Source of the DNA: Citrobacter koseri
Lineage (GTDB): Bacteria > Pseudomonadota > Gammaproteobacteria > Enterobacterales > Enterobacteriaceae
DNA: 64,000 nt
Reading direction: 5' to 3'
Assembly (NCBI GenBank): GCA_900446925.1
Contig: UAVY01000001.1
Coordinates: 434,001 to 498,000 of the forward strand
A model generated the notes under the pieces. The model searched no databases and had not been told where the DNA came from. It was given only the letters and a program-made list of their open reading frames with translations. Below, in pieces: positions 1 through 8,874 of the stretch (its first letter is position 1; each line of letters begins with the position of its first letter). The position numbers and the translations under genes are program-made.

Positions 1-151
1 GCTTTCCGTAATGGCGCCGGTGGGCGCGGCATTGCTGGGCCTGCGCGTCGGCGATACCATTCACTGGGACTTGCCTGGCGGGGCGTCCACTCACCTTGAA
101 GTGCTGGAACTTGAATATCAGCCTGAAGCAGCGGGCGACTACCTGCGCTAA
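1..151 (+). CDS. rnk: Rnk, regulator of nucleoside diphosphate kinase (C-terminal part)
   Basis: The reading frame enters at base 2 and ends at TAA 149-151, giving the last 49 residues. They read [18 protein letters not shown], then a run ending [12 protein letters not shown], which is the C-terminal GreA/GreB-like domain of Rnk. Rnk is an RNA-polymerase-binding relative of the Gre factors and influences nucleoside diphosphate kinase levels. The N-terminal coiled coil lies outside the window. A hairpin terminator follows. In E. coli the gene is next to uspG and ybdR; ybdR is absent here. Identity is by recalled sequence similarity. Confidence 0.9.
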   Translation, partial: LSVMAPVGAALLGLRVGDTIHWDLPGGASTHLEVLELEYQPEAAGDYLR

Positions 152-182
152 ACCATCTGGATAAGCGTTCACCCGTTTACAC

Positions 183-207
183 AGAGGATGCTCCCTGCAT
201 CCTCTTT
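183..207 (+). terminator. Hairpin terminator after rnk
   Basis: AGAGGATGC (183-191) pairs perfectly with GCATCCTCT (197-205) around a TCCCT loop and is followed by TT. It lies 32 bases after the rnk stop, so it is probably the rnk terminator. The U tract is short. Confidence 0.6.
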
Positions 208-288
208 CCGAAAATCACCCATTCCTCCTGGTTCACCCCCGTTCCCCGTCATCCAGAATTAATCCGTTTCATTGCCGCGAGTACGGTC

Positions 289-378
289 ATGAATGAGGCT
301 CTTTTCATCACGCTGGCATTTCTTATTATGATGGCGATTATCGTCGTGGCCGTGCTTTACCTTGAGCGACGCTGGTAG
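289..378 (+). CDS. Putative 29-residue single-span membrane protein
   Basis: ATG at 289 opens a 29-codon frame starting MNEALFITLAFLIMM and ending LYLERRW. It has one strongly hydrophobic helix of about 20 residues and a positively charged C-terminus, the usual shape of small enterobacterial membrane proteins (N-out or N-in not decided). It lies alone between rnk and uspG, where E. coli has ybdR. No strong Shine-Dalgarno precedes it, so expression is uncertain. I do not recognise a family. Confidence 0.35.
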   Translation: MNEALFITLAFLIMMAIIVVAVLYLERRW

Positions 379-506
379 CTTCTGGTCATAAGCATCAATC
401 AGTCGTAAAGAAACGTTGTGATATGAAAAGTGCCGGGCAGATACCAGAAAGAAATATTATTATATGTTTGAATGAATTCAGTATTAGTTAACAGGGAGAA
501 ACGGGT

Positions 507-935
507 ATGTATAAGACAATCATTATGCCGGTTGATGTTTTCGAAATGGAACTTAGCGACAAGGCCGTGCGCCACGCAGAGTTTCTGGCGCAACAGGATG
601 GCGTCATTCATCTGTTGCATGTTCTTCCGGGCTCCGCCAGCCTGAGTCTGCACCGCTTTGCCGCCGACGTTCGTCGTTTTGAGGAGCATTTGCAGCACGA
701 AGCGGAGACTCGCCTGCAAACGATGGTGAGTCATTTCAGTATCGACCCTTCCCGGATTAAGCAGCACGTCCGCTTTGGTAACGTGCGGGATGTGGTGAAC
801 GAACTGGGCGAAGAGCTGAATGCGGACGTCGTGGTCATTGGCTCCCGCAATCCGTCTATCACCACGCATTTGCTGGGTTCTAACGCCTCCAGCGTTGTCC
901 GCCATGCTACGTTGCCGGTGCTGGTTGTGCGGTAA
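507..935 (+). CDS. uspG: Universal stress protein UspG
   Basis: This is an uninterrupted 142-residue single-domain Usp protein, the usual length for UspG/YbdQ. It opens [16 protein letters not shown] and carries the nucleotide-binding glycine pattern near the C-terminus (VIGSRNPS... [10 protein letters not shown]). UspG is a cytoplasmic ATP-binding, autophosphorylating stress protein. A good ribosome site (AGGGAGAAA) lies at 491-499, upstream of the ATG. It converges with ahpF, and a hairpin separates them. Confidence 0.93.
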   Translation: MYKTIIMPVDVFEMELSDKAVRHAEFLAQQDGVIHLLHVLPGSASLSLHRFAADVRRFEEHLQHEAETRLQTMVSHFSIDPSRIKQHVRFGNVRDVVNELGEELNADVVVIGSRNPSITTHLLGSNASSVVRHATLPVLVVR

Positions 936-953
936 ATCGCACGGTTGTTGCGT

Positions 954-981
954 AAAAAAAGAGGCTGCCATTGGCAGCCTC
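954..981 (-). terminator. Intrinsic terminator between uspG and ahpF
   Basis: GAGGCTGCC (961-969) and GGCAGCCTC (973-981) form a perfect 9-bp stem with a 3-base loop. Seven A residues (954-960) on the + strand give a run of U for transcripts coming from the minus strand, so it ends ahpCF transcription. It may also act weakly on uspG. Confidence 0.8.
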
Positions 982-1011
982 TTGCATTGCAGGTGTAGTC
1001 TTACTTTCTTT

Positions 1012-2575
1012 TTATGCCGTCTTACTGCGGATCAGATAATCAAATGCGCTCAGAGAGGCTTTCGCGCCTTCGCCCGTCGCGATGATGATCTGTTTGTAAG
1101 GAACCGTGGTGCAGTCGCCTGCGGCGAATACGCCCTTCACGCTGGTTTCGCACCGGCCATCAATGATGATTTCGCCCATACGGTTACGCTCAATCGCGCC
1201 TTCCAGCCAGTTGGTGTTTGGCAGCAAGCCAATCTGTACGAAGATCCCGGACAGCGCAACGTTGTGGATGTCGCCGCTTACGCGATCGCGATATTCCAGC
1301 CCCGTCACTTTACTGCCGTCGCCTTTCACTTCCGTTGTCTGCGCGTTCAGAATAATGTCGACGTTTTTCAGGCTACGCACTTTATCTTGCAGAACCTGGT
1401 CGGCTTTCATTTCTGGCGCAAATTCCAGCAGCGTAACGTGCTCAACGATCCCCGCGAGGTCAATCGCCGCTTCCACGCCGGAGTTCCCTCCGCCGATTAC
1501 CGCAACGCGTTTGCCTTTAAACAGCGGGCCGTCGCAGTGCGGGCAATAGGTTACGCCTTTCGTGCGGTACTGATCTTCGCCCGGCACGTTCATGTTGCGC
1601 CATTTGGCACCGGTGGCAATGATAATGCTGCGGGCTTTCAGCACCGCGCCGGAAGCGGTCTCAATCTGATGCAGGCCCCTTCCGTTGCCGCCGGAAGCAG
1701 TTTGCTCGCGCTCTGGCTGTCGATCACGTCAACATCGTAATCATCAACGTGCGCTTTCAGCGCGCCAGCCAGCTTCTGCCCTTCCGTTTTTGGCACAGAA
1801 ATATAGTTCTCGATATCAACGGTATCCAGCACCTGACCGCCAAAACGCTCACCCATCAGACCGGTACGAATGCTTTACGTGCGGAGTAAACTGCCGCTGC
1901 CGCCCCCGCTGGGCCGGAACCGACAATCAGTACGTCGTAAGCGTCACGCTTATTCAGCTCTTCCGCCGCCCGTTTTTCTGCGCCGGTATCCACTTTGGCG
2001 ACGATTTCCGTCAGCGTCATACGTCCCTGACCGAATTCGTTACCGTTCAGGTACACAGCCGGAACGCCCATCACATTACGATCGGTGATTTCATTCTGGA
2101 ATGTGCCGCCGTCAATCGCGGTATGTTTGATACGCGGGTTCAGCACCGCCATCAGGTTCAGCGCCTGTACGACGTCAGGGCAGTTGTGGCAGGAGAGCGA
2201 GTAATAAGTTTCAAACTCGAAATCGCCGTCGATATCGCGGATCTGCTCCAGCAGAGACTGCGCCTCTTTCGACGGATGGCCGCCAGTCCACAACAGCGCC
2301 AGCACCAGCGAGGTAAATTCATGCCCCAGCGGAGAACCCGCAAAGCGCGGCCCCTGGTCAGAACCCGGGTTTGCTATCAAGAAAGAAGGCTTGCGCACCG
2401 GCAGGCTGTTATCTTCTTTAAATGTGACTTTCTCTGACAGTTCAGCGATTTCAGCCAGCAATTCCTTGATTTCTGCCGATTTAGCGCTGTCGTCCAGCGT
2501 GGCAATCAGCTCAACAGGCCTGGTCAGTTTCTCAAGATACGCTTTGAGCTGAGTTTTCATGTTAGTGTCGAGCAT
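1012..2575 (-). CDS. ahpF: Alkyl hydroperoxide reductase subunit F (two apparent frameshifts)
   Basis: AhpF is the NADH- and FAD-dependent disulfide reductase that recharges AhpC. Three frames cover it: N-terminal thioredoxin-like domain with redox motif SCHNCPD, start of the FAD domain with [11 protein letters not shown], then the NADH domain (VIGGGNSG) with the second redox motif CPHC. The ATG at 2575 follows an AGAGGGAAGAAT ribosome site. Breaks lie near 1869 (GG reduced to G in ARKGIRTG) and near 1678 (one G lost in a G run). Restoring both gives 521 residues, exactly the E. coli length. It is downstream of ahpC in the same direction. Confidence 0.93.
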
Positions 2576-2662
2576 TATTCTTCCCTCTCTAAAAACATCA
2601 TCATGCAAGTTGCCTTATACCGGCAGCCTGAATGCGACTTGCATGATGGTGCTGGAATGAAA

Positions 2663-2757
2663 TGGGCGCGAGTGCGCCCATTGATTGCCGGGTGGCACTT
2701 CGTTTACCCGGCCTACGGTGTTGTAGGCCTGTGCAAGCGCAGCGCCGCCGGGCTTTG
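2663..2757. repeat. REP/BIME element and hairpin between ahpC and ahpF
   Basis: The segment holds hairpin TGGGCGC/GCGCCCA (2663-2680), followed by REP-type palindromic sequence with TTGCCGGGTGGC, TTTACCCGGCCTAC and GCGCCGCCGGGC. Such elements commonly sit between cotranscribed enterobacterial genes and stabilise the upstream mRNA. Here that would favour high AhpC relative to AhpF. Confidence 0.7.
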
Positions 2758-2762
2758 ATGAC

Positions 2763-3327
2763 TTAAATCTTGCCGACCAGGTCCAGGGACGGAGCCAGAG
2801 TCGCTTCGCCTTCTTTCCATTTAGCCGGGCAAACTTCGCCTGGGTGAGCAGCAACATACTGAGCCGCTTTGATTTTACGCAGCAGGTCAGATGCGTCACG
2901 GCCGATACCTTCAGCGGTAACTTCGATAGCCTGGATGATACCCTGCGGGTCAACAACGAAAGTCGCACGGTCAGCCAGACCTTCGTCTTCACGCATGTTG
3001 TCGAAGTTACGGGTCAGGGCGCCAGTCGGGTCACCGATCATCGCATATTTGATTTTTGCGATGGTTTCAGAGCTGCTGTGCCATGCTTTGTGAGTAAAGT
3101 GGGTGTCGGTAGAAACAGAGTAAACGTCTACGCCCAGTTTCTGCAATTCATCGTAATGATCTGCTACGTCGCCCAGTTCGGTCGGGCATACGAAAGTGAA
3201 GTCAGCCGGGTAGAAGAAGAAGACGCTCCAGCGGCCTTCGGTATCTTTCTCGGTTACTTCGATGAATTCACCGTTTTTGAACGCCTGGTTTTTTGAAAGG
3301 TTTAATTTTGGTATTAATCAAGGACAT
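2763..3327 (-). CDS. ahpC: Alkyl hydroperoxide reductase subunit C (peroxiredoxin; one apparent frameshift)
   Basis: AhpC is a typical 2-Cys peroxiredoxin that reduces peroxides in the cytoplasm. The peroxidatic cysteine motif FVCPTE and the resolving [10 protein letters not shown] are both present. The start at 3327 follows a GGAGGAAG ribosome site. Near 3292-3297 there are six A residues (coding strand) where five would encode PFKNQAFK. Removing one restores 187 residues, the family length. Residues such as [10 protein letters not shown] and YVAAHPGE match the Salmonella/Citrobacter form rather than E. coli. It is divergent from dsbG; in E. coli this promoter is OxyR-activated. Confidence 0.95.
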
Positions 3328-3701
3328 CTATACTTCCTCCGTGTTTTCGTTGAGATGTAAAGTAACCAACTTTCCGTGATTGGGCTAATGCGTTTGCATT
3401 ATCAAATCAATCAGCGATACCTAACAACTCACACAAGACAACGTTGTGAACGTTTAGCGACAAAAAGTAAAAAGGCCCCCTTTACAGGCGGCCCCATTAC
3501 CTGAACTACCCGTAGGTAACTTCAGCGCCAGTGAAACTGGCTATGTGTTGCGCTCTACATTACCTTAACAAAGGCTGTAACAGCGAAAGGATTACATCAC
3601 CCTACCAAAGAAAGGGCAATCTTCCGACGGCAGACCTTACCTATGACTGTGATAGGTTTTGCCGTCAATGTTCCTTTTGCACTGATTTTTAAGGAAATAT
3701 A
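3328..3701. other. Divergent ahpC-dsbG control region with structured elements
   Basis: There is no gene in these 374 bases. The ahpC promoter must lie on one side and the dsbG promoter on the other. In E. coli, OxyR binds here; I cannot place its loose motif with confidence. Two clear inverted repeats are visible: TTACCT/AGGTAA around 3498-3520, and GACGGCA (3626-3632) with TGCCGTC (3660-3666), with an inner CCTAT/ATAGG stem. The second ends 35 bases before the dsbG ATG, so it could be part of the dsbG leader. Confidence 0.5.
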
Positions 3702-4448
3702 ATGATAAAACGAACATTGCTGCTGACGCTGTTCCCGCTCATCGCCTTTGCTGAAGAACTGCCTGCCCCGGTTAAAGCGGTAGAAAAACAGGGAATTACG
3801 ATCCTGAAGTCTTTTGACGCCCCCGGCGGAATGAAAGGCTATCTGGGCAAATACCAGGATATGGGCGTGACCATCTACCTCACGCCTGACGGGAAACACG
3901 CGATTTCCGGCTACATGTACGACGAAAAAGGCGCAAACCTCAGTAATGCGCTGATAGAAAAAGAGATCTACGCCCCGGTCGGCAGAGAAATGTGGCAGTG
4001 GATGGAAAAAGCGTCGTGGATTCTGGACGGCAAAAAAGAGGCACCGGTGATTCTTTATGTCTTTGCGGACCCTTTCTGCCCTTACTGCAAACAGTTCTGG
4101 CAGCAGGCGCGCCCCTGGGTCGAATCCGGCAAAGTACAGCTGCGGACGCTACTGGTGGGCGTGATCAAACCCGAAAGCCCGGCAACGGCTGCCGCTATCT
4201 TATCCACCCGCGATCCGGCAAAAACCTGGCATGACTATGAAGCGTCAGGCGGTAAACTCAATCTGGCGATCCCTTCACCGCTGCCAGAAGATAAGATGAA
4301 AATGCTGAATATTCATCAGAAACTCATGGACGATCTGGGGGCGAATGCAACGCCAGCCATTTACTATATGAATAAAGAAAATATGTTACAGCAGGTCGTC
4401 GGGTTACCGGAAAAAGCGCAGCTGGACATTATGATGGGTGAACATTAA
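3702..4448 (+). CDS. dsbG: Periplasmic thiol:disulfide isomerase DsbG
   Basis: This is an uninterrupted 248-residue protein. A signal peptide ([17 protein letters not shown]) is likely cleaved after residue 17. An N-terminal dimerisation domain is followed by a thioredoxin domain with active site FADPFCPYC, cysteines at about 126 and 129. DsbG reduces sulfenylated or mispaired cysteines in the periplasm, using electrons from DsbD. A ribosome site (AAGGA) precedes the ATG. It is divergent from ahpC, an arrangement that fits a shared oxidative-stress response. Confidence 0.95.
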   Translation: MIKRTLLLTLFPLIAFAEELPAPVKAVEKQGITILKSFDAPGGMKGYLGKYQDMGVTIYLTPDGKHAISGYMYDEKGANLSNALIEKEIYAPVGREMWQWMEKASWILDGKKEAPVILYVFADPFCPYCKQFWQQARPWVESGKVQLRTLLVGVIKPESPATAAAILSTRDPAKTWHDYEASGGKLNLAIPSPLPEDKMKMLNIHQKLMDDLGANATPAIYYMNKENMLQQVVGLPEKAQLDIMMGEH

Positions 4449-4465
4449 ACCTAAATTAAAGGGGG

Positions 4466-4500
4466 GGAGATTGGCATTGTTTTTCTGTCAATCTCCTTTT
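4466..4500 (+). terminator. Intrinsic terminator after dsbG
   Basis: GGAGATTG (4466-4473) pairs with CAATCTCC (4489-4496) and is followed by TTTT. It is 18 bases after the dsbG stop. Confidence 0.8.
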
Positions 4501-4662
4501 CCATTATAAATCGCTCGCAAAGATATTCTGAGCTATGCTATTTTAGTATTATTGAAAGAGAATTTAAGCTTAGCAAACATCACTATTGTAAAGCATTGGA
4601 TGTGTTGCATAACTATAGCAAATATAGTTATGACAATAGTCACAAAACAGGAAGAAAAAAAC

Positions 4663-5566
4663 ATGGCTAATCTCTACGATCTCAAAAAAATTCGATCTCA
4701 ACTTGCTGATTATTTTTGAGTGTATCTACCAGAATTTAAGCATTAGTAAAGCGGCGGAAACGCTGTACATCACCCCGTCTGCCGTGAGTCAATCTCTGCA
4801 ACGATTACGAACTCAATTCAACGATCCTTTATTTATTCGTTCAGGAAAAGGCATCACGCCAACCGTCACCGGTATAAATCTGCATCATCATCTTGAGGAA
4901 AACCTCAATAGTCTGGAACAAACAATTAATATTATGCATAGTTCCAGCCTTAAGAAAAAATTTATCATTTACAGCCCTCAGCTACTTACTGCAATGAACG
5001 TAATAAAGCTGATTAATTTTATTATGGAAGATTCTTCCGTTGAAATTGAGCATCATGATATCCTGATGTCTGCGGAATCAGCAGAAGACCTGCTGGCATA
5101 CCGCAAGGCGGACATGGTGATCACCACCACGCCGCTGAACAACCATTCGGTTGTCTGTACGCCTTTTAAAACAATCAAAAGCGTACTGGTGTGTCGTGCC
5201 GATCACCCCAGAATCAGCGACGCCAGTACATTAGCGCAAATACTCGAAGAACCGTTTACCTCATACCAGGGAGAGGAGCCAGGCGTTAAAGAATACCAGT
5301 CGCTGGTCAACTCCCTTCTTGCCAGCCGGAAAATTGGGTTTCGCAGTGACTCGATGGTTGCAATCATTAATACTATTGCTGAAACCAACATAATTGGCAT
5401 CGTTCCTGAAGTCATATATGACTTCTTTCACTCCACCCTTAAACTGCAACGGGTTAATATTGATCAGGATTTACCTTCAGTTCAGTTATACCTGGTATAT
5501 AATCGAACGTCACTGAATAACAAAGGTTTTACGAGTATCATTAACAAAATGACGGAAAATAGCTGA
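4663..5566 (+). CDS. ybdO: LysR-family transcriptional regulator YbdO (one apparent frameshift)
   Basis: The protein begins MANLYDLKK from ATG 4663 (ribosome site CAGGAAG) and, after one shift, continues as a LysR protein. A winged helix-turn-helix (SISKAAETLYITPSAVSQSL) is followed by a LysR substrate domain, about 300 residues in all. The break is a run of seven A at 4684-4690 where six would keep the frame. It resembles E. coli YbdO throughout. It has the same strand as ybdN, with a 184-base AT-rich gap between them that probably holds the ybdN promoter. The effector is unknown. Confidence 0.85.
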
Positions 5567-5750
5567 AACGAAAGCATACGGGCCATCGCCGGCACAAGCA
5601 TTCAAAATTAAAAATAATTAATATAAAATTAATTTAAGTTTTGGATGCTTTTTTAAACCTTGCACATTCTGTTGATTATATCATATAATATATATAATTA
5701 TTTTTCTGTATTCTACACATAGCCATTTTCCGTTCAGGTATGAACTCATT

Positions 5751-6990
5751 ATGTCTGTTTATAAAATCCCACTTGACCAAAATGTTTTGGAAGCTGCGGA
5801 AGAGCGCATTACATGGACACTCACCACCTTACCGCGTATTTGCGTGTCATTTTCCGGGGGGAAAGACTCTGGGTTGATGCTGCACCTTACCGCCGGAATC
5901 GCGCGTAAGTTAAAGAAGAAGATCTGCGTATTATTTATTGACTGGGAAGTGCAATTCTCCTGCACAATTGACTATGTTCAGTCATTACGCGAACAATATT
6001 CCGATGTCATTGAACATTTTTACTGGGTTGCCCTGCCGCTCACCACACAAAATTCGCTGTCGCAATACCAACCCGAATGGCAATGCTGGGACCCGAATGC
6101 CGAATGGGTGCGTCAACCGCCTGCCGACGCCATTACCGATCCGGCTTACTTTCCTTTTTATCAGCCAGGCATGACCTTCGAACAATTTGTTCGCGACTTT
6201 GCCGAGTGGTTTTCAGAAAAGCGTCCTGCGGCGATGCTGATCGGCATCCGCGCTGACGAGTCTTACAATCGGTTTGTCGCTATCGCCTCCCTGAGCAAAC
6301 AGCGTTTTGCGGACGACAAACCCTGGACGACCGCCGCTCAGGGCGGGCACACCTGGTATATTTACCCGATGTATGACTGGAAAACGGCAGACATCTGGAC
6401 ATGGTTCGCAAAAACGAAGCAGCCTTGCAACCCGCTCTATAACCTGATGTACCAGGCCAACGTGCCGCTCCGGTATATGCGCATCTGCGAACCTTTCGGC
6501 CCGGAGCAACGTCAGGGATTATGGCTCTATCATGTCATTGAACCCGAACGCTGGGCAGCAATGTGCGCCAGGGTAAGCGGCGTGCGCAGCGGAGGGATAT
6601 ATGCAGGCCAGGATAACCATTTTTACGGCCATCGAAAAATACTGAAACCCGAGCACCATAGCTGGCAAAGCTACGCCATGCTGCTGTTGGACAGCATGCC
6701 GGAACAGAGCGCCGAGCATTACCGCAACAAAATCGCGGTCTACCCTGCCAATGGTATAAAAAAGAAAGGAATGGAGAACATTCCACAAACGCCAGGAAGG
6801 CGATATCGGCTCCAAAGATATCCCCTCATGGCGACGTATCTGCAAGGTGCTATTGAACAATGATTACTGGTGTCGGGCGCTCTCATTCAGCCCGACAAAG
6901 CCTAAACACTACCAGCGCTACAATGAACGCATGAAAGCAAAGCGCAAAGAATGGGGGATTTTATGCAACAGCGACTCACCCAACAAATAA
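5751..6990 (+). CDS. ybdN: PAPS-reductase-like protein YbdN (IbrA/DndC-related; several apparent indels near the 3' end)
   Basis: This is a PP-loop ATP-pyrophosphatase of the phosphoadenosine-phosphosulfate reductase superfamily, with SFSGGKDSG at residues 33-41. A DUF3440-type C-terminal region follows (ICEPFGPEQRQGLW). It is related to IbrA of pathogenic E. coli and more distantly to DndC. Read straight, the frame stops at 6863. Near 6740-6800 there are four one-base expansions, and correcting them continues the protein to TAA 6988-6990, about 411 residues, close to the E. coli length. It overlaps the start of ybdM. The biochemical substrate is unknown. Confidence 0.85.
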
Positions 6991-7580
6991 CCGACTTTCT
7001 CTCCACGCTGAACGAAGAAGAGAGAATTGCGGCAATCAACGAATTCAGAATGGCAATCCACCGCGTCAGCCCCTTTCGCGATCAGCCGGTAGACTGCGTA
7101 CAATGGGTAAAAAATGAACAAATCGAGCCTAATGATTACAACCCAAACAATGTAGCGCCCCCGGAGAAAAGGCTCCTGCTGAAGTCTATTGAGGTAGATG
7201 GCTTCACGCAGCCTATCGTCGTTGCAGAAACAGCGGCAGAAAAATATGAAATCGTGGATGGCTTTCACCGCCACGAACTCGGTAAAGGGAAATCCACATT
7301 ACGCTCAAAGTTAAAAGGCTATCTCCCTGTCACCTGTCTGGAACGCAATCGCCATGAACGGATTGCGGCGACCATTCGTCACAACCGCGCCCGTGGCCGT
7401 CATCAGATTCACGCGATGTCGGAAATTGTGCGAGAACTCTCCCTGTTGGGCTGGGACGAGACGCGAATCGGAAAAGAGCTGGGCATGGATAAAGATGAAG
7501 TCCTGCGTCTGAAACAAATCAACGGCCTACAGGAACTCTTTGCCGACCGTCGATTCTCCAAAGCCTGGACCGTAAAGTAA
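6963..7580 (+). CDS. ybdM: ParB/sulfiredoxin-fold protein YbdM (IbrB-related)
   Basis: This is an uninterrupted protein of about 205 residues beginning MQQRLTQQ. I chose ATG 6963 because GGGGGA at 6953-6958 sits at ribosome-site distance; an in-frame ATG at 6951 is possible. The central ParB/Srx-like nuclease-kinase fold carries IVDGFHRHELGKG, and a C-terminal helix-turn-helix (IGKELGMDKDEVLRLKQ) follows. It overlaps the reconstructed end of ybdN, so the two are translationally coupled, like IbrA-IbrB. IbrAB activates prophage-borne eib genes; a nucleic-acid-directed role here is inference. Confidence 0.88.
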   Translation: MQQRLTQQITDFLSTLNEEERIAAINEFRMAIHRVSPFRDQPVDCVQWVKNEQIEPNDYNPNNVAPPEKRLLLKSIEVDGFTQPIVVAETAAEKYEIVDGFHRHELGKGKSTLRSKLKGYLPVTCLERNRHERIAATIRHNRARGRHQIHAMSEIVRELSLLGWDETRIGKELGMDKDEVLRLKQINGLQELFADRRFSKAWTVK

Positions 7581-7587
7581 TTACAAT

Positions 7588-8744
7588 TTAACACAGGCGT
7601 TCTGCGGCCGCCAGCAGCGTGGATTCCTGCTTGGCAAAACATAAACGGATAAGTTTATGTGGGAAAGGATCGGCGCAAAATACCGACAGCGGAATCGCCG
7701 CAACGCCGATTTCCCGGGTCAGCCACTGGCAGAAATCCACGTCATTGAGGTCTGATACCCGCGCTGTAATCCACCAGCAGAAAATAGGTGCCTTCGCAGG
7801 GCAGGATTTCCAGACGACTGTCACGCAAGGCATTAACCAGAACGTCACGCTTCTTCCGGTAAAATGCGGGTAAATCGCGGTAATGTTCCGGTTCAGCACG
7901 CAGCATATCGGCCAGCGCCAGTTGCGCCGGTGTGTTGACGCAGAACGTCAGATACTGATGCACTTTACGCAATTCCGCGCTGATCGCCGCTGGCGCTACG
8001 CAGTACCCCACCTTCCAGCCGGTCATATGAAAGGTTTTACCGAATGACGAGACCGCGACAGCACGCTCACGTAGCTGCGGATGCGCCAGTACGCTGGCAT
8101 GGCCTTCTGGCGCAAAGCAGATATGCTCATACACTTCATCGCTTAATACATAGATTTCGCGATCGCCAATCGCCTGCCACAGCGCTTCAAAGTCGGCTTT
8201 GCGCCAGACCGGTCGCGCTCGGGTTATGCGGCGTATTGAGGATCACCAGCCGGGTACGTTCGCTCAGTAACGCAGCAAATGCCTGCCAGTCAACGCGAAA
8301 CTGCGGCGGCTGAAGCGCCAGACGTTTCAGCACGCCGCCGGACAGTTCAACGGCTGGCGCGTAGCTGTCATAGCTGGGATCGAAGCAGATCACCTCATCT
8401 CCCGCACGAACCAACGCGGTGATAGCGGCATACAACGCTTCCGTTGCCCCCGCCGTTACCGTCACCTCACTCCCGGCATCAGCCTTATAGCCGTATAACG
8501 CCGCCGTTTTTTCCACAATGGCTTCGCGTAATGCAGGCACGCCGGTCATTGGCGCATATTGATTCGCCCCTTGTGCAACATGCCAGGCCAGACGTTCCTG
8601 TAGATAGCGCGGGCCATCGAAATCAGGAAATCCCTGCGACAGGTTAATCGCCTGATGCTCCTGCGCCAGGGCGCTCATTTGTGTAAATATTGTGGTGCCT
8701 AAATTAGGCAGTTTGCTTTGCGGAATCAGTGGGTTATTACTCAT
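7588..8744 (-). CDS. ybdL: Methionine aminotransferase YbdL (two apparent frameshifts)
   Basis: This is a fold-type I PLP aminotransferase that prefers methionine (also His and Phe) with 2-oxo acids. Visible landmarks are MSNNPLIPQSKLPNLG at the start, NLSQGFPDFDG, the PHNPSAT loop, and SSFGKTFHMTGWKVGY with the PLP lysine. One extra G near 8210 and one near 7757 break the frame; removing them gives 384 residues. It is convergent with ybdM. Upstream it faces ybdH across a MetJ operator, which fits a role in methionine metabolism. Confidence 0.92.
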
Positions 8745-8812
8745 AGTTATCATACCCGAGGGTGATGTCGATGTTGAAACCACTATAACACGATGTTAGC
8801 ATTTGGCAATCA

Positions 8813-8828
8813 AGACGCTTAGACGTCT
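8813..8828. promoter_or_regulatory. MetJ operator (tandem met boxes)
   Basis: AGACGCTT (8813-8820) is followed directly by AGACGTCT (8821-8828), a perfect match to the 8-bp met box. Tandem met boxes are the MetJ binding unit. It lies between the divergent ybdL and ybdH and could repress both when S-adenosylmethionine is abundant. Confidence 0.8.
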
Positions 8829-8874
8829 AAATAAAAACAACTCCCGGACAGCGCAGCCACAAGGACAACACACC

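Noticed and set aside
399..971. A 190-codon open frame antisense to uspG
   Set aside because: It lies wholly opposite a well-conserved gene, has no ribosome site and reads as low-complexity shadow sequence. Many similar long antisense frames over ent, bet and ybd genes were dropped for the same reason.
1012..2575. ahpF, entF, cstA, fepA and others as true pseudogenes or programmed frameshift genes
   Set aside because: Breaks are scattered, mostly one-base and beside identical bases, affect essential-type metabolism throughout, and leave protein conservation on both sides. No slippery-site pattern with a downstream structure repeats. Sequence error explains them better.
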